Assembly (NCBI RefSeq): GCF_000154705.2
Contig: NZ_CM002917.1
Span: forward strand, 4,063,353 to 4,127,352
Reading direction: 5' to 3'
Source of the DNA: Hoeflea phototrophica DFL-43
Lineage (GTDB): Bacteria > Pseudomonadota > Alphaproteobacteria > Rhizobiales > Rhizobiaceae
Length of the DNA stretch: 64,000 bases
The notes under the pieces were generated by a model. That model was not told the origin of the DNA. It was given only the letters and a program-made list of their open reading frames with translations, and ran no database searches. The translations under genes and the position numbers were made by a program. This document shows positions 1-13,370 of this stretch, piece by piece; within the stretch, counting starts at the first letter, position 1; every line of letters starts with the position of its first letter.

Positions 1-128
1 GAGACCAATCGAGGTTGCATGGTAGATTATAGCATGATTTTGCCTTACCAACGCCTGATTTCGCGCTAGACAGTTTGGTGTTGTGCAAGCCGGTGTTTTT
101 GGCCTGCAATCGGGTGCCGGTTGGTCTC
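1..128. other. Possible structured RNA or long imperfect hairpin
   Basis: The first 11 bases pair with 118-128 (one G-U pair) and 13-19 pair with a segment near 105-111, giving a terminal helix of about 18 bp that closes a region of about 85 nt. That region holds further short self-complementary pieces, for example 20-24 with 45-49. No protein frame of note lies here. It may be a small RNA, the end of a longer RNA starting before the window, or chance pairing. I do not recognise a known family. Confidence 0.25.
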
Positions 129-228
129 CGGGAACATGGCGATTTGACTTGAACAGCGCGGCAAGGCAATTCCTTGCTGTGAAAAGACAACAGGGCCTGC
201 GTGGCAACGCGCATTTGTAAGGATAAAA

Positions 229-2178
229 ATGCCAAACGACGAGTTTCTTGCAAGGCAGATGGGCGATCAACCGCCACTGCTGGCTGCCGGGCGCAAGCCG
301 CCGGACAAGCGCGAGATTTCGTTGCGGTGGCTTTCGGGCACCTTCATGACCGGCATCACCTCAAGCCTTCTCATGGGGGTTGCGCTTTTTGGAGCGCTCG
401 AGGGGCGCGAGCAGTTGGCAATACCCGCCGAGGCGCTGGCTTCCACAGATTTCGAATCCCCAGGCACCGCCGCGGTCGAGAAGGGTTCCCGGCTGATCCA
501 GTCGGTTGTCACCGCAAAACCCGCCGACCGGGAAATCATGGAAGTTTCTACAATGGTTCGCGATGGTGACCGCGACGTTGTCCGGCGCCGCCCTTTCGCC
601 CACGTCAAGATTGCGCTTGCGGCAAACCATCCCGCAGCAGCCAACAAATCCTATCCCCGATTTGATCCTCTGAAGATTTTCTCGGCCGGAGAAGCCGAAG
701 TTGCCACCAGCGTGAGGACCGGGGTGATTTATGGTGCGGAGGTCGATTCGGAAATCAGCTTGCGCACCTTCGATTTCCCGCTCGAAACCCCTGGACGGCC
801 CTATGCCGCCTCGATGAGCATCGATGAGGCTGAGGAAACCGTGCGGACCAACGGCTCGGTCCTTACTGACGGATCGGTTCAATTGGCATCACTTAATTAT
901 GTCGATCCGCGGCGCTTTGGCTCCAACCCGCTCGATGTCGATCTGAGCGCAAGCCTGAATGCACGTGTCATCACGGAAAATGTCTCTGTTGCGGCCTATT
1001 CGGCGCTGCCGGGGCAACGCACCGAATACATCGACGACATCATTCCAGTGAGAGAAGCGGCATCTTTAGAGGATATCCTCACGGACGCGGGCTACACAGA
1101 GAACCATTACGGCGAAGCCATCGCCGCTTTGGGCAAACAGATCAAGATCGATGAAATTCGCGATATGTCCGTGGTTCGCATGGGTGTTGAACAGACCGGC
1201 GAGCGGGCGCGGGTGGTCCGCATCAGCCTCTACCGCAACGCCAGCCACCAGATCACTGTAGCCCTCTCCGACCGTAGCGGCTTCGTCATCGGCAACGAGC
1301 CGCCTGAGACGCCCGCGATCCGCTCTGCATTTGATGAATCGGCGCCGCCTGTCGCAACCAACCGGGATCTGCCCAACATATATGACGGGATCTATCGCGC
1401 CGGTCTGGCCTATGGCATGTCGGCTGACATGGTGGCTCAGATCATCAGAATGCTGGCCAGCAATGTTGATTTCCAGACCAAGCTGAAGCCGGCAGACAGT
1501 CTCGAGGCCTTCTTTTCCGTCACCGACGAAACCGGCACCGCCTCGGACGAATCGGAGCTGCTGTTCGTCAACGCCAAATTCGGCGGCAACCAGATCCGGC
1601 TCTACCGGTTTCAGCACCCCGAAGACAATTCCATCGACTATTACGACCAGGACGGACGCAGTGCGCGCCAGTTCCTGTTGCGCAATCCGGTGCCCAACGG
1701 CAAGTTCCGCTCGGGCTTCGGCATGCGCAGGCATCCCATCCTGAAATACTCCCGCATGCACACCGGCGTTGACTGGTCGGCGCCGCGCGGCACGCCGATT
1801 ATCGCTTCGGGCAATGGTGTGGTGGAGGAGGCCGGCTGGGACAAGGGTGGCTACGGGCGGCAAACCATCATCCGACACGCCAACGGCTATGTGTCGAGCT
1901 ATTCGCATCAGAACAGCATTGCCAAGGGCGTCAAGCCTGGTGCCCGGGTTCGCCAGGGCCAGGTGATCGGAACCGTCGGGTCCACCGGGCTGTCGACCGG
2001 CCCGCACCTGCATTACGAGCTGATCGTCAACGGAACCAAGGTCGATCCGTTGCGCATCCGGCTTCCGGACGGCAAATCGCTCGAGGGTGATGCCCTTGCA
2101 ATGTTTGTCCGGGAACGCGACCGGATCAACGCTCTGCTCGACGTTGATATGACCGACACCGAGGTGGCAAGCCGCTGA
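229..2178 (+). CDS. M23 family peptidoglycan metallopeptidase, membrane-anchored
   Basis: Probable cell-wall endopeptidase that cuts peptide cross-links of peptidoglycan in the periplasm. A short cytoplasmic tail is followed by one membrane segment (about residues 43-60), a long periplasmic region with an OapA/LysM-like stretch around 300-350, and a C-terminal LytM domain (about 490-610). The zinc-site motifs are visible: a histidine in SGFGMRRHP, HTGVDW, and the HLHYE pair near the end. The start has AAGGA about 7 nt upstream. The gene converges on clpB with a hairpin terminator between them. Regulatory LytM proteins often lack zinc ligands, but this one keeps them, so it is probably active. 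Confidence 0.88.
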   Translation: MPNDEFLARQMGDQPPLLAAGRKPPDKREISLRWLSGTFMTGITSSLLMGVALFGALEGREQLAIPAEALASTDFESPGTAAVEKGSRLIQSVVTAKPADREIMEVSTMVRDGDRDVVRRRPFAHVKIALAANHPAAANKSYPRFDPLKIFSAGEAEVATSVRTGVIYGAEVDSEISLRTFDFPLETPGRPYAASMSIDEAEETVRTNGSVLTDGSVQLASLNYVDPRRFGSNPLDVDLSASLNARVITENVSVAAYSALPGQRTEYIDDIIPVREAASLEDILTDAGYTENHYGEAIAALGKQIKIDEIRDMSVVRMGVEQTGERARVVRISLYRNASHQITVALSDRSGFVIGNEPPETPAIRSAFDESAPPVATNRDLPNIYDGIYRAGLAYGMSADMVAQIIRMLASNVDFQTKLKPADSLEAFFSVTDETGTASDESELLFVNAKFGGNQIRLYRFQHPEDNSIDYYDQDGRSARQFLLRNPVPNGKFRSGFGMRRHPILKYSRMHTGVDWSAPRGTPIIASGNGVVEEAGWDKGGYGRQTIIRHANGYVSSYSHQNSIAKGVKPGARVRQGQVIGTVGSTGLSTGPHLHYELIVNGTKVDPLRIRLPDGKSLEGDALAMFVRERDRINALLDVDMTDTEVASR

Positions 2179-2202
2179 TTCCAAGCTTCTGGGGAGAACA
2201 TT

Positions 2203-2235
2203 AAGGCGGCCCCGTGGGAGCCGCCTTTGCTTTTG
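2203..2235 (+). terminator. Hairpin terminator between M23 peptidase and clpB
   Basis: GGCGGC (2205-2210) pairs with GCCGCC (2220-2225) across a 9-nt loop and is followed by a T-rich run, just after the peptidase stop and between two convergent genes. Confidence 0.7.
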
Positions 2236-2262
2236 TGTTTACCTGGAAGCAGGCGCTGAAGC

Positions 2263-4887
<2,625 letters not shown>

Positions 4888-4979
4888 GATCTGCTCCTTT
4901 ACTTGTCCCGCCCTTTCAAGGCGCGCGACAGTGGATCCGGAAAGGCTCCCGATTGCGGCAAGCCCTACTGATAGAAGAG

Positions 4980-5008
4980 ATATGGGGATTGTTTCTGCTT
5001 AGAAAAAG
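4980..5008 (-). promoter_or_regulatory. Candidate heat-shock (RpoH-type) promoter of clpB
   Basis: Read leftward, CCCCATAT (4987-4980) matches the sigma-32 type -10 element (CCCCATnT), with a weak CTTTTTC -35 about 13 nt upstream. It lies about 93 nt before the clpB start. clpB is a known heat-shock gene, but the -35 match is poor. Confidence 0.3.
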
Positions 5009-5021
5009 GCCTTGGGGACCA

Positions 5022-5049
5022 CAAAAAAACCGGCCACGCAGGGCCGGTT
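5022..5049 (-). terminator. Rho-independent terminator of the DUF4167 gene
   Basis: Read leftward, ACCGGCC and GGCCGGT form a 7-bp stem with a 6-nt loop followed by seven T. It lies about 90 nt after the DUF4167 stop and before clpB, so it separates the two transcripts. Confidence 0.85.
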
Positions 5050-5140
5050 CTTGATGGGTGTCATTGATTCTTCCGACTGAATTTGATGCCGCCACCTCGA
5101 TACAGGCAAGGTCTCAAGGCGGCAAGCTGGCGCGCCGCTT

Positions 5141-5839
5141 TCAGTCTGCGGCAGCCGCCTCGATGGCGGCAGCCTTTTCCTTGTCGGCTGCAGTTGCTTC
5201 TCCACCTTCGTCAGTGCGCACCCGCCGCGGCCGGCCGCGGCGACGCGGCGCGGGCGTCTCTGCCTGCGCGCTCTGCTCGTCCTGTCCAATGGCTACTTCG
5301 GCCGGAACCCCTTCGATTATGGGCTGGGGCGCATCGGGATCATAAGCCGTCGGCTGATCCTGCGCTTCCTGATCGGGCTTACGCGACTGCCGTTCTGGCC
5401 GGTCGCCGCGATCACGCCGGTTCCCGCGTTCCTGCCGCGGCTGACGTTCCGCACGTTGCTCCTGGCCACCATTGCCGCGGTCGTCCGACGAATCGCGGTC
5501 ATCATCGTCCTGATCCTGATCTTGCGAATCACGCGACTGCGGTTGGTTGTCATCACGCTGCATACGCTCTTGCAACTGCGCCTGGGCAGTCATGATGATG
5601 CGATTGTAATGCTCAGCATGCTGAAGATAATTCTCGGCCATAACGCGGTCACCGGAACTCTGCGCGTCACGCGCAAGATTCATGTACTTTTCCGCAACAT
5701 GCTGTGCTGTGCCACGAACCTTAACATCGGGACCGGAGCTGTCATAAGTGCGCGAAAGCGGGTTTTGGCCTTTGCGGTTGCCATTGTTGTTGTTTCCACT
5801 GCGTCCGCGACCGCGCTTGTTTTGCTGTCCTGGCCTCAT
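5141..5839 (-). CDS. DUF4167 domain-containing, basic/acidic low-complexity protein
   Basis: Protein of unknown function conserved in Rhizobiales. The conserved DUF4167 block is N-terminal (about residues 20-85: SRTYDSSGPDVKVRGTAQHV, then AEHYNRIIM). The rest is low-complexity, rich in Asp/Arg/Gln, and ends with an Ala-rich tail and a basic GRPRR motif. The Arg/Gly-rich start and disordered tail look like a nucleic-acid-associated protein, but this is inference. I start at 5839 (MRPGQQNKRG, AGGTGAC upstream) because the conserved block begins soon after; an in-frame extension upstream lacks family features. Such proteins sit between prmC and clpB in many Rhizobiaceae. Confidence 0.85.
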   Translation of the reverse strand: MRPGQQNKRGRGRSGNNNNGNRKGQNPLSRTYDSSGPDVKVRGTAQHVAEKYMNLARDAQSSGDRVMAENYLQHAEHYNRIIMTAQAQLQERMQRDDNQPQSRDSQDQDQDDDDRDSSDDRGNGGQEQRAERQPRQERGNRRDRGDRPERQSRKPDQEAQDQPTAYDPDAPQPIIEGVPAEVAIGQDEQSAQAETPAPRRRGRPRRVRTDEGGEATAADKEKAAAIEAAAAD

Positions 5840-6154
5840 TCGATAGTCACCTGGTTGTGTTCCTGAAAACTTGGTTGGCGCGTTTGTCCGGCATCCGGCT
5901 CGCAAGTTGCGCCGCGACAGAGGATCGTTAACCGATCCCGTCACGATTATGGGTTCAAATTCAGATACCCGCGCCAGAGGCTGTTCTGTGAAACCGCAAC
6001 CAATTCGCTGCGTCCCCGGAACCGAGCCACGTCGGATCGAATCTGTTTCAAGACCTGCTATCCGGCGCTGATCCGGAAACTAGACATGTTTGTGTGCAAT
6101 TCCAAGCCCTTTCTTGCCCAAACCGTTAAAAGACCTGTCAGCACAGCAATCTGA
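5840..6154. other. Intergenic stretch, DUF4167 upstream region
   Basis: About 315 bp without a convincing gene. It must hold the DUF4167 promoter. One short inverted repeat, GGATCG/CGATCC around TTAAC (5922-5938), is visible. I see no terminator for the upstream prmC operon. Confidence 0.4.
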
Positions 6155-7039
6155 CTAACCTCCGGCAAAGACCAGAACCCGGTCCACGCCACCGAGATCA
6201 GCCACCACCTGCGACAGCTCGAACCTTTGGGCGACAAACAATTCAGTCACCGATTTGCGCTGCCCAACACCAATTTCTAGGGCCACCTGGCCACCAGACT
6301 TGAGCCTTGTCCTGCACTGAGCTGCAATCTGCCGGTAGGCATCAAGCCCGTCCTTGCCGCCATCAAGCGCCAAGAGAGGATCATGTGCAACAACCTCACG
6401 TGACAGCGAGGCGATATCCGCAGTCGGAATGTAAGGCGGGTTGGACACAATAAGGTCGAAATGCTGCTCAACCCCACGAAACCAATCACCAGTGACCGCA
6501 CTGTATCGCGCGGACAACCCCAACTCCCGAGCATTTGTGAGCGCTGTTGTCACCGCCTCGAGAGAAACATCGATGCCCAGGCATCGCGCCTGTGTGCATT
6601 CAGCCACCAGCGCCAGACCGATCCCACCGGCGCCAATTCCCAGATCAACAATCTCGCAACAGCCGGTCTGCACCACACGGTCATGGACAAAAGGCAAAAC
6701 AGCATCGATCAGCGTTTCGGTGTCCGGACGCGGCTCGAGCGTGGCCCCTGACAGCTTCAGTGAAAGACCATAGAAATCACGCGTCCCGAGAATGCGGTGC
6801 ACAGGTTTGCCAGCAAGCCGTTCACCGGCCGCCCGCTCTATTTTACCCCTCACCGCATCGGTAAGCGGCAAATCACCATTTGTCGCAAGCTGGTGTGAGG
6901 CAAGATCCGCAAGCCGTGAAATCAGCAATCGGGCGTCAAGATCCGCTGTTTCGAGCTCCGATTCGCGAAACGCCGTCCGCGTCAGGATCAGAGCCTCTCT
7001 GACCGTTGACGCGGAGGAAAGATCAAAACTGGCCATCAT
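6155..7039 (-). CDS. prmC: Release-factor glutamine methyltransferase PrmC (HemK)
   Basis: Methylates the glutamine of the GGQ motif in release factors RF1 and RF2, using S-adenosylmethionine, which raises termination efficiency. The N-terminal helical substrate domain is followed by a Rossmann methyltransferase fold with the SAM loop [14 protein letters not shown] and the diagnostic NPPYIP motif near residue 205. I take the ATG at 7039; TTG and GTG codons lie just upstream (7045, 7042) and another ATG at 7036. The start overlaps the end of prfA by about 17 nt, so enzyme and substrate are translationally coupled. Confidence 0.95.
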   Translation of the reverse strand: MMASFDLSSASTVREALILTRTAFRESELETADLDARLLISRLADLASHQLATNGDLPLTDAVRGKIERAAGERLAGKPVHRILGTRDFYGLSLKLSGATLEPRPDTETLIDAVLPFVHDRVVQTGCCEIVDLGIGAGGIGLALVAECTQARCLGIDVSLEAVTTALTNARELGLSARYSAVTGDWFRGVEQHFDLIVSNPPYIPTADIASLSREVVAHDPLLALDGGKDGLDAYRQIAAQCRTRLKSGGQVALEIGVGQRKSVTELFVAQRFELSQVVADLGGVDRVLVFAGG

Positions 7040-8108
7040 CACCAAGTGTCGCCAATTGTCCGGCCTGATGGTCGGAGATCAATGCATCAACCACCTCATC
7101 GATCTCGCCCATCATCATCCGGTCGAGCTTGTACAGAGTCAGGTTTATCCGATGGTCGGTCACCCGGCCCTGAGGGAAGTTGTAGGTTCTGATTCGCTCG
7201 GAACGATCGCCGGAGCCAACCTGGCTGCGGCGCGATTGCGACCGCTCATCATCAGCGCGCTGACGTTCCATGTCGTAGAGCCGTGCACGAAGCACCTGCA
7301 TCGCCCTTGCACGGTTCTGGTGCTGTGATTTTTCTGAGGAGGTCACCACAAGTCCGGTGGGAAGATGCGTGATGCGAACCGCCGAGTCGGTGGTATTGAC
7401 GTGCTGGCCGCCAGCACCCGAGGCGCGCATCGTGTCAATCCGGATATCTTCGCTACGAACTTCGATATCGATATCCTCGGCCTCGGGCAGAACCGCAACC
7501 GTCGCCGCCGAGGTATGAATGCGACCGCCGGATTCCGTCTCAGGAACCCTTTGCACCCGGTGCACGCCCGATTCGAACTTCAGCCGCGCAAACACGCCCT
7601 TGCCGGAAATCGTGGCGATAATCTCCTTGTAGCCGCCTGCCTCGCCTTCGCTGGCCGAAAGCACTTCCACTTTCCATTTGCGCGAGGATGCATACCGCTC
7701 ATACATGCGGAACAGATCACCTGCGAAGAGGGCCGCTTCAGATCCGCCGGTGCCGGCACGTATTTCCAGGATTGCACTGCGCTCATCGGCTGCATCCTTG
7801 GGAAGCAGCATGATTTCGATCTGCTCCTCAAGTTCACCGATCCGAACCTTGGTCGAACGCAGCTCGCTCTCGGCAAGGTCACGCATTTCCTTGTCATTGG
7901 CGGTATCCTGCAACATCGCCTCAAGATCGGACCTTTCGGCAAGAGCCGCATCAAGCGCACGGATCTGGTCCACCAAGGGCTGCAGATCTGAATATTCGGA
8001 CGCGAGCTTCACATAGGCTTCCGGATCCGGGCCTGCAGCCATGCGGGCCTCGACTTCGCCGAAACGGCGTTCCAGTTCGCGGATCTTCTCGGTTGGCAGT
8101 CGTGCCAT
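7023..8108 (-). CDS. prfA: Peptide chain release factor 1
   Basis: Recognises UAA and UAG stop codons and triggers peptidyl-tRNA hydrolysis on the ribosome. The 361-aa length is typical. The catalytic GGQ is visible in [19 protein letters not shown] (about residues 228-246), and the N-terminal helical domain and PCRF region are complete. It lies between ptsP (11 nt upstream) and prmC (overlapping), a conserved rhizobial order. Confidence 0.97.
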   Translation of the reverse strand: MARLPTEKIRELERRFGEVEARMAAGPDPEAYVKLASEYSDLQPLVDQIRALDAALAERSDLEAMLQDTANDKEMRDLAESELRSTKVRIGELEEQIEIMLLPKDAADERSAILEIRAGTGGSEAALFAGDLFRMYERYASSRKWKVEVLSASEGEAGGYKEIIATISGKGVFARLKFESGVHRVQRVPETESGGRIHTSAATVAVLPEAEDIDIEVRSEDIRIDTMRASGAGGQHVNTTDSAVRITHLPTGLVVTSSEKSQHQNRARAMQVLRARLYDMERQRADDERSQSRRSQVGSGDRSERIRTYNFPQGRVTDHRINLTLYKLDRMMMGEIDEVVDALISDHQAGQLATLGDDGQF

Positions 8109-8119
8109 CTCAGTTGTTC

Positions 8120-10381
8120 CTAGAGGCTGACGCCATTGGTATCTGCAAAATCGGTAAGGAATTCACGCACCGTCTTGCCGCTTTCCGTGTCGGAAATCGC
8201 TGCCAGCAAACTTTCTTCGAGCTTACCAAGATCCAGCGACAAAAGCATCGATTTCACTGGACCGATTGCGGCGGGTGCCATCGAGATGGAACGGAAGCCA
8301 ATCCCCAGAAGCGCCATGGCGGAGAGCGGTTTGCCGGCGATTTCCCCACAAAGTGTCAACGGCGTGCCGGCACGTTCTGCAGCCTCGACAATCTGGCGCA
8401 AGGCTCTGAGAAAAGGCCTGCTCAATGGATCGAAGCGGTCGGCAACACGCGAATTTCCACGATCCACCGCCATCATGAACTGAAACAGATCGTTGGAACC
8501 GACGGAAACGAAGTCGACCGCTTCCATCAATTCGTCGAGCTGCCACAACAGATTGGGCACTTCCAGCATTGCCCCGAATTGCATCTTGCGGGGCAACTGG
8601 TGGCCAAAGCGCGACAAATGCCGGACTTCCTTGTTCAGCAGCTCACGGGCCAGACGCAATTCATTGATTTCAGTCACCATCGGCAGCATCAGCTTGAGCT
8701 CGACACCGGCGGCAGCTTTCAACAGCGCGCGCAGCTGGGTCCTGAGCAACCCGGGCCGGTCAAGCGAAAGACGGATCGCACGCCATCCCAGCGCAGGGTT
8801 CTCCTCTTCCGCCGAGCGAAAATAGGGCACCACCTTGTCGCCACCGATATCAAGCGTCCGGAAGGTCACCGGCCGATCCCCCGCCTGACGCAAAACATTG
8901 CGGTACAGCTTTTCCTGCTCGTCCACCTTGGGCATGGTCGAAGCAATCATGAACTGCAGTTCCGTTCGGAAAAGCCCGATCCCGCTGGCGCCGGATTCAA
9001 CCAGCTGCGGCAGGTCCACCAACAGCCCCGCATTCATCTGCAGGTTCACATCCTGGCCATCTCGGGTGCGCGGTTCGACGGTGCGCAGCGCCCGGAACTG
9101 CTCCTGACGCTTGGCGCGGAACCGGACCTTGTCAGCATAGGCACTTTGCAAATCGGCCATCGGCCGCAAATGAACGGTCCCGTCCTCGCCATCGACAATG
9201 ATTGAGTCCCTGTTTTCTGCCAGCGAGGGTGCCCCGACCACCTGCCCCACCACAGGAATGCCCATGGCGCGGGCCACGATCACCACATGGCTGGTGACCG
9301 CACCATCTTCGAGCACCAGCCCGCGAACCGCCTCGCGCGGATAATCCAGGAGCTCGGCCGCACCCATGGCTCGGGCAACGATGATCGCGTCCTGAGGCAG
9401 GCCGGAACCGCCAGGCACAAAACCGGTCAATTGCCTGAGCAACCGGTTGGCCAGATCGTCGAAATCGTGCAGCCGTTCGCGCAGATACGGGTCCGTCATG
9501 TGGATCATGCGGGCCCGCGTGTCGCTCTGCACCTTCTCCACCGCCGCTTCGCAGGTCAGGCCGTTGCGGATGGCTTCTTCGAGCTTGCGCACCCAGCCGC
9601 GATCGTGGGCAAACATCCTGTAGGCTTCAAGCACCGCGCGGTGTTCGCCCTCCATAGACACGTCACGCCGCGAAAGCATGTCATCAATCGAAATCCGCAA
9701 GGAACCCAGAGCGTCATCAAGCCGTTTGAGTTCAGAATCTATATCATCATTGAGAAGTTCGGTGACCACAATCCGCGGTTCATGCAGAACCACATGGCCC
9801 AGCCCGATTCCATCGCTGTAGGCTTCCCCTTCAAACGACACAGGCCGTGTCAGGTCCAGTTCCATGCCTGGCCGGGTGATCTGCTTGAGATCGCCTGTGG
9901 CGATCATCTCGGCGAGGACCATCGAGGTTGTCTCGAGCGCCTCGACCTCATCCTCCCGGTACTTCCGCTGCGCCTTGTTCTGCACGACCAGAACACCAAG
10001 CGAACGGCCTGCTCTCAGGATCGGTACGCCGAGAAAAGAATTGTAAACCTCTTCGCCCGTCTCAGGCAGATAGGTAAAAGCCGGATGCGATTGTGCGTCG
10101 GAAAGATTGAGAGAACGGGCGCTCGCAGCAATCGTTCCAACCAGGCCCTGCCCCATCTTCAGCTGCGCCAGGTGAACCGCGTCCTTGTTGAGCCCTTCGG
10201 TGGCGAACAATTCCAGCGCGCCGTCAGCGCGGAGAACATAAAAAGAGCACACCTCTGCAACCATGTTGGCCGCGATCTGGCGGACAATCTGGTCAAGGCG
10301 TTCTTGCGGCTCGAGCGGCTCCGCCATCAATTCGCGCAGCCGCTTGAGAAGCACGCGGGGACCTGCTGAAAGGTCTCTCAT
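8120..10381 (-). CDS. ptsP: Phosphoenolpyruvate-protein phosphotransferase PtsP (EI-Ntr)
   Basis: First enzyme of the nitrogen-related phosphotransferase system; it passes phosphate from PEP to NPr and on to EIIA-Ntr, a regulatory rather than sugar-transport chain. Domains: N-terminal GAF sensor (about 20-165), EI N-terminal helical domain, phosphohistidine swivelling domain with the active His in [20 protein letters not shown] (near residue 365), and a C-terminal PEP-binding barrel with [12 protein letters not shown] and [17 protein letters not shown]. Its 753 aa is the usual length. It lies downstream of lysC and 11 nt before prfA. Confidence 0.95.
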   Translation of the reverse strand: MRDLSAGPRVLLKRLRELMAEPLEPQERLDQIVRQIAANMVAEVCSFYVLRADGALELFATEGLNKDAVHLAQLKMGQGLVGTIAASARSLNLSDAQSHPAFTYLPETGEEVYNSFLGVPILRAGRSLGVLVVQNKAQRKYREDEVEALETTSMVLAEMIATGDLKQITRPGMELDLTRPVSFEGEAYSDGIGLGHVVLHEPRIVVTELLNDDIDSELKRLDDALGSLRISIDDMLSRRDVSMEGEHRAVLEAYRMFAHDRGWVRKLEEAIRNGLTCEAAVEKVQSDTRARMIHMTDPYLRERLHDFDDLANRLLRQLTGFVPGGSGLPQDAIIVARAMGAAELLDYPREAVRGLVLEDGAVTSHVVIVARAMGIPVVGQVVGAPSLAENRDSIIVDGEDGTVHLRPMADLQSAYADKVRFRAKRQEQFRALRTVEPRTRDGQDVNLQMNAGLLVDLPQLVESGASGIGLFRTELQFMIASTMPKVDEQEKLYRNVLRQAGDRPVTFRTLDIGGDKVVPYFRSAEEENPALGWRAIRLSLDRPGLLRTQLRALLKAAAGVELKLMLPMVTEINELRLARELLNKEVRHLSRFGHQLPRKMQFGAMLEVPNLLWQLDELMEAVDFVSVGSNDLFQFMMAVDRGNSRVADRFDPLSRPFLRALRQIVEAAERAGTPLTLCGEIAGKPLSAMALLGIGFRSISMAPAAIGPVKSMLLSLDLGKLEESLLAAISDTESGKTVREFLTDFADTNGVSL

Positions 10382-10498
10382 CGCGTTTCATACTCCCAAT
10401 TAACATTCCCGGCGCAGGATGCCTCCCGTCCGGTTTCCCGGGAACACTCCCGGCAGGTCTGATGAGCGGCTTTGCCGGTTTGTCTTGATCCCGTTGTC

Positions 10499-11773
10499 CT
10501 AAGTCTTATCGAGACCGTAGACGGAATGCAAAGTCCTGACCGCAAGTTCGGCGTACGCACCATCGATCAAAATCGAAATCTTGATCTCGGACGTGGTTAT
10601 AGCCTTGATATTAATAGATTTTTCCGCAAGAGCCTTGAACGCGGTTGCCGCCACACCGGCATGGCTGCGCATACCGATACCGATAACGGAGACCTTGGCC
10701 AGACCTGATTCGCTCTGCACCGCGTCATAGCCGATCACATCCTTTTGACCTTCAAGCACGGTGAGCGCTTTCGTCGCGTCGCCCGAAGGTACGGTAAAGG
10801 TCATGTCCGTACGCGAACCGTCCTCGGAGATATTCTGAACGATCATGTCGACATTGATATGCGCATCAGCCAACGGTCCGAAAATTGCGGCTGAAACGCC
10901 TGGCCGGTCCGAAAGCCGTCTGAGAGAAATCTGCGCCTCGTCCTTGGCAAAGGCAATGCCGGTAACGACTTCCTGTTCCAAAATTTCTTCCTCGTCGCAA
11001 ATGAGAGTTCCAGGCGGGTTTTCGATATTGCTCATCTCCGGACCATCCGGATCATCAAAGCTGGAGCGCACGAAGGTACGAACCTTGTGCACCATGGCAA
11101 GCTCCACCGAGCGCACCTGGAGCACCTTTGCCCCAAGCGACGCCATCTCGAGCATTTCTTCAAAGGCGATCTTCTTCATCCGCCGCGCCTTTGGCTCAAC
11201 CCGCGGATCGGTTGTGTAAACGCCATCCACATCGGTGTAGATGTCGCAGCGATCGGCTTTAACGGCGGCGGCAATCGCCACCGCACTTGTGTCTGATCCA
11301 CCGCGCCCCAGGGTCGCAAGCCGGTTGTCCGGCCCAATGCCCTGAAAACCTGCAACCACCGCAACCTGTCCAATCTCAAAACGCTTGATCAGTTCGGTGC
11401 CGTCGATATCGACAATCCGGGCAGCGCCATGCGCGTTATCGGTCTTTACCGGAATCTGCCAGCCCTGCCATGACCGGGCATCCACACCCATCGACTGCAG
11501 CGCAATAGCCAGCAATCCGCTGGTTACTTGCTCACCCGAGGCGACAATTGCGTCGTATTCGCGGGCATCGAAGAATGAAGCATTTGCGCCGGCGACCTTG
11601 GGCATGGATTGCACCCAACCCACCAGCTCGTTGGTCTTGCCGGCCATCGCCGAGACCACCACGGCCACCTGGTGCCCCGCATCGACCTCTCGTTTGACAT
11701 GCCGGGCAACATTGTGGATCCGGTCAAGATCGGCAACCGAGGTGCCGCCAAACTTCATTACTATGCGGGCCAT
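10499..11773 (-). CDS. lysC: Aspartate kinase
   Basis: Phosphorylates L-aspartate with ATP, the first step toward lysine, threonine, methionine and diaminopimelate. The N-terminal kinase domain begins MKFGGTSV and contains GRGGSDTSAVA; tandem ACT domains (about 265-410) give feedback control, with SEIKISILID near the end. The 424-aa length fits the single-function LysC of Rhizobiales. I see no lysine riboswitch upstream; the 217-bp gap to ubiG is a divergent promoter region. Confidence 0.96.
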   Translation of the reverse strand: MARIVMKFGGTSVADLDRIHNVARHVKREVDAGHQVAVVVSAMAGKTNELVGWVQSMPKVAGANASFFDAREYDAIVASGEQVTSGLLAIALQSMGVDARSWQGWQIPVKTDNAHGAARIVDIDGTELIKRFEIGQVAVVAGFQGIGPDNRLATLGRGGSDTSAVAIAAAVKADRCDIYTDVDGVYTTDPRVEPKARRMKKIAFEEMLEMASLGAKVLQVRSVELAMVHKVRTFVRSSFDDPDGPEMSNIENPPGTLICDEEEILEQEVVTGIAFAKDEAQISLRRLSDRPGVSAAIFGPLADAHINVDMIVQNISEDGSRTDMTFTVPSGDATKALTVLEGQKDVIGYDAVQSESGLAKVSVIGIGMRSHAGVAATAFKALAEKSINIKAITTSEIKISILIDGAYAELAVRTLHSVYGLDKT

Positions 11774-11990
11774 GATCTACTATCCGCTGCCAAGCCCGTC
11801 CCCCGGGCAAGAAAAACGCCCCGGACACCGGAGCGGAAGGTGGCGGTCTCTTAGCCAATAATCCGCCCGCCTGCAACCGAATCAACGATCCGTCCCTTCC
11901 CCATCATGTGCGGTGCGGCATCGGCTCCCCTTGACAACAGAGCGTTGACGCCCGAGTTGAACTCACAAGCTTGAACCTCGGGAGACTCCT

Positions 11991-12743
11991 ATGAGCGACG
12001 CTGCGCGAACAACCATTGATCAAGGCGAGGTGGATCGTTTTTCGGCGCTTGCCGCGGAATGGTGGAACCCGAACGGCAAATTCCGCCCGCTGCACAAGTT
12101 CAATCCGGTTCGCTTGAGCTATATCCGCGATCATGTGGCCAGTCACTTCGGCCGCGACCCGAAGAGCGACAAGCCACTTGAAGGGCTGCGCTTGCTCGAC
12201 ATTGGATGTGGCGGAGGATTGCTTTGCGAACCCATGGCGCGGATGGGCGCGCAAGTTCTCGGTGCGGACGCCTCAGAGACAAATGTCGAAGTCGCCTCGA
12301 TCCATGCGAGGCAATCAGGGCTCCCGGTTACCTACGAAGCCGTAACATCCGAAGAGCTTGCTGCCCGTGGCGAACGGTTTGACGTGGTCCTCAACATGGA
12401 AGTGGTGGAACATGTCGCAGATGTCGGTCTTTTCCTTGATTCCTGTGCCGAGATGGTCAAGCCCGGTGGTCTGATGTTTGTCGCAACCATAAACCGGACC
12501 ATGAAGGCCATGGCATTGGCAATCGTCGGGGCGGAATATGTCCTTCGCTGGCTGCCGCGCGGCACTCACCAGTATGAAAAACTGGTCCGGCCAGAGGAAA
12601 TCGAGGGCCCTCTTTCCGCCTCGGGCATGACGATCATCGACCGCACCGGAGTTTTCTACAATCCGCTGCAGGACAAGTGGAACCTGTCGCGCGATATGGA
12701 CGTCAATTACATGATGCTCGCAGAGCGCCCGAAGTCAGCGTAA
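11991..12743 (+). CDS. ubiG: Ubiquinone biosynthesis O-methyltransferase UbiG
   Basis: Performs both O-methylations in ubiquinone synthesis using SAM. The start has GGGAG 7 nt upstream. Family hallmarks are clear: [20 protein letters not shown] at the N-terminus, SAM motif [18 protein letters not shown] and a C-terminal [16 protein letters not shown]. The 250-aa length is typical. It is divergent from lysC. Confidence 0.96.
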   Translation: MSDAARTTIDQGEVDRFSALAAEWWNPNGKFRPLHKFNPVRLSYIRDHVASHFGRDPKSDKPLEGLRLLDIGCGGGLLCEPMARMGAQVLGADASETNVEVASIHARQSGLPVTYEAVTSEELAARGERFDVVLNMEVVEHVADVGLFLDSCAEMVKPGGLMFVATINRTMKAMALAIVGAEYVLRWLPRGTHQYEKLVRPEEIEGPLSASGMTIIDRTGVFYNPLQDKWNLSRDMDVNYMMLAERPKSA

Positions 12744-12784
12744 CTGCATTTCTGCCCTGAATGTGAAACCTGGCAGTTGACCCC

Positions 12785-13369
12785 TCAAACAGGCATCGCG
12801 TTGACCTGCACCAGCAAATCCGCCTGCCCGGGCGCATTTGCCGCAACCAGGGCTTTCACCCGCTGGCGATCAATTGAATAGGGCTCGCCATCCGGATCGT
12901 AGGCTTGCTTGAAGGTGAAGGCCTCGGGACCTGGGCCATGATCATGCAGCCATTCGAGCTTGTCAGCGCCCTGTTGCCAATCGGCACGCTGGCCAGCGTC
13001 GAGCCACCAGAGAACCAGCGGCGGCCAATCACCCTTCTGGTTCCAGTTGCGCGCATTCTTCAATGCTTCGGCGTGAACGCCTGCATAGGCGAAGGCCATC
13101 AGGCTTTCGATATCATGCCACATGGAAAGAGAGGAAGGCGCGCTGTCAAAGCCGCTGCCCTTGATGAAACGCGGGAATATCTGTGGCCCCCAACTGCGCG
13201 GACCGGGCACCCCCCGGTATCCGGATCGTCCGGCAAAGCCTTCGGCTCTTTCAGCAGCCGCAAAATTCAGCGGCTCACGCCGCATGAAGCCCTGCACCTC
13301 CGGGGCAGTATCGACCGCCACATGCAGGCCAAAATTATACATCGCGAGGCGATGGCCGGAGGTTGGCAT
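12785..13369 (-). CDS. DUF3291 domain-containing protein
   Basis: Small protein of unknown function with a ferredoxin-like dimeric alpha/beta-barrel type domain; HxAxYNFGLHVA near the start, MWHDIESLMAFAYAGVHAEAL in the middle and PPLVLWWLDAG are typical of DUF3291. Its ATG follows the DUF1178 stop by one base, so it is probably the last gene of the comF–grxC–nit–DUF1178 operon. Resemblance to antibiotic-biosynthesis-type monooxygenases is structural only; I assign no reaction. Confidence 0.8.
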   Translation of the reverse strand: MPTSGHRLAMYNFGLHVAVDTAPEVQGFMRREPLNFAAAERAEGFAGRSGYRGVPGPRSWGPQIFPRFIKGSGFDSAPSSLSMWHDIESLMAFAYAGVHAEALKNARNWNQKGDWPPLVLWWLDAGQRADWQQGADKLEWLHDHGPGPEAFTFKQAYDPDGEPYSIDRQRVKALVAANAPGQADLLVQVNAMPV

Positions 13370-13370
13370 C

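Noticed and set aside
1..128. GAGACCAA/TTGGTCTC inverted repeat as insertion sequence ends
   Set aside because: Only 128 bp apart, no transposase and no flanking target duplication visible.
10382..11990. Lysine or other riboswitch ahead of lysC
   Set aside because: The 217-bp divergent gap shows no riboswitch core, and Alphaproteobacteria generally lack the lysine riboswitch.
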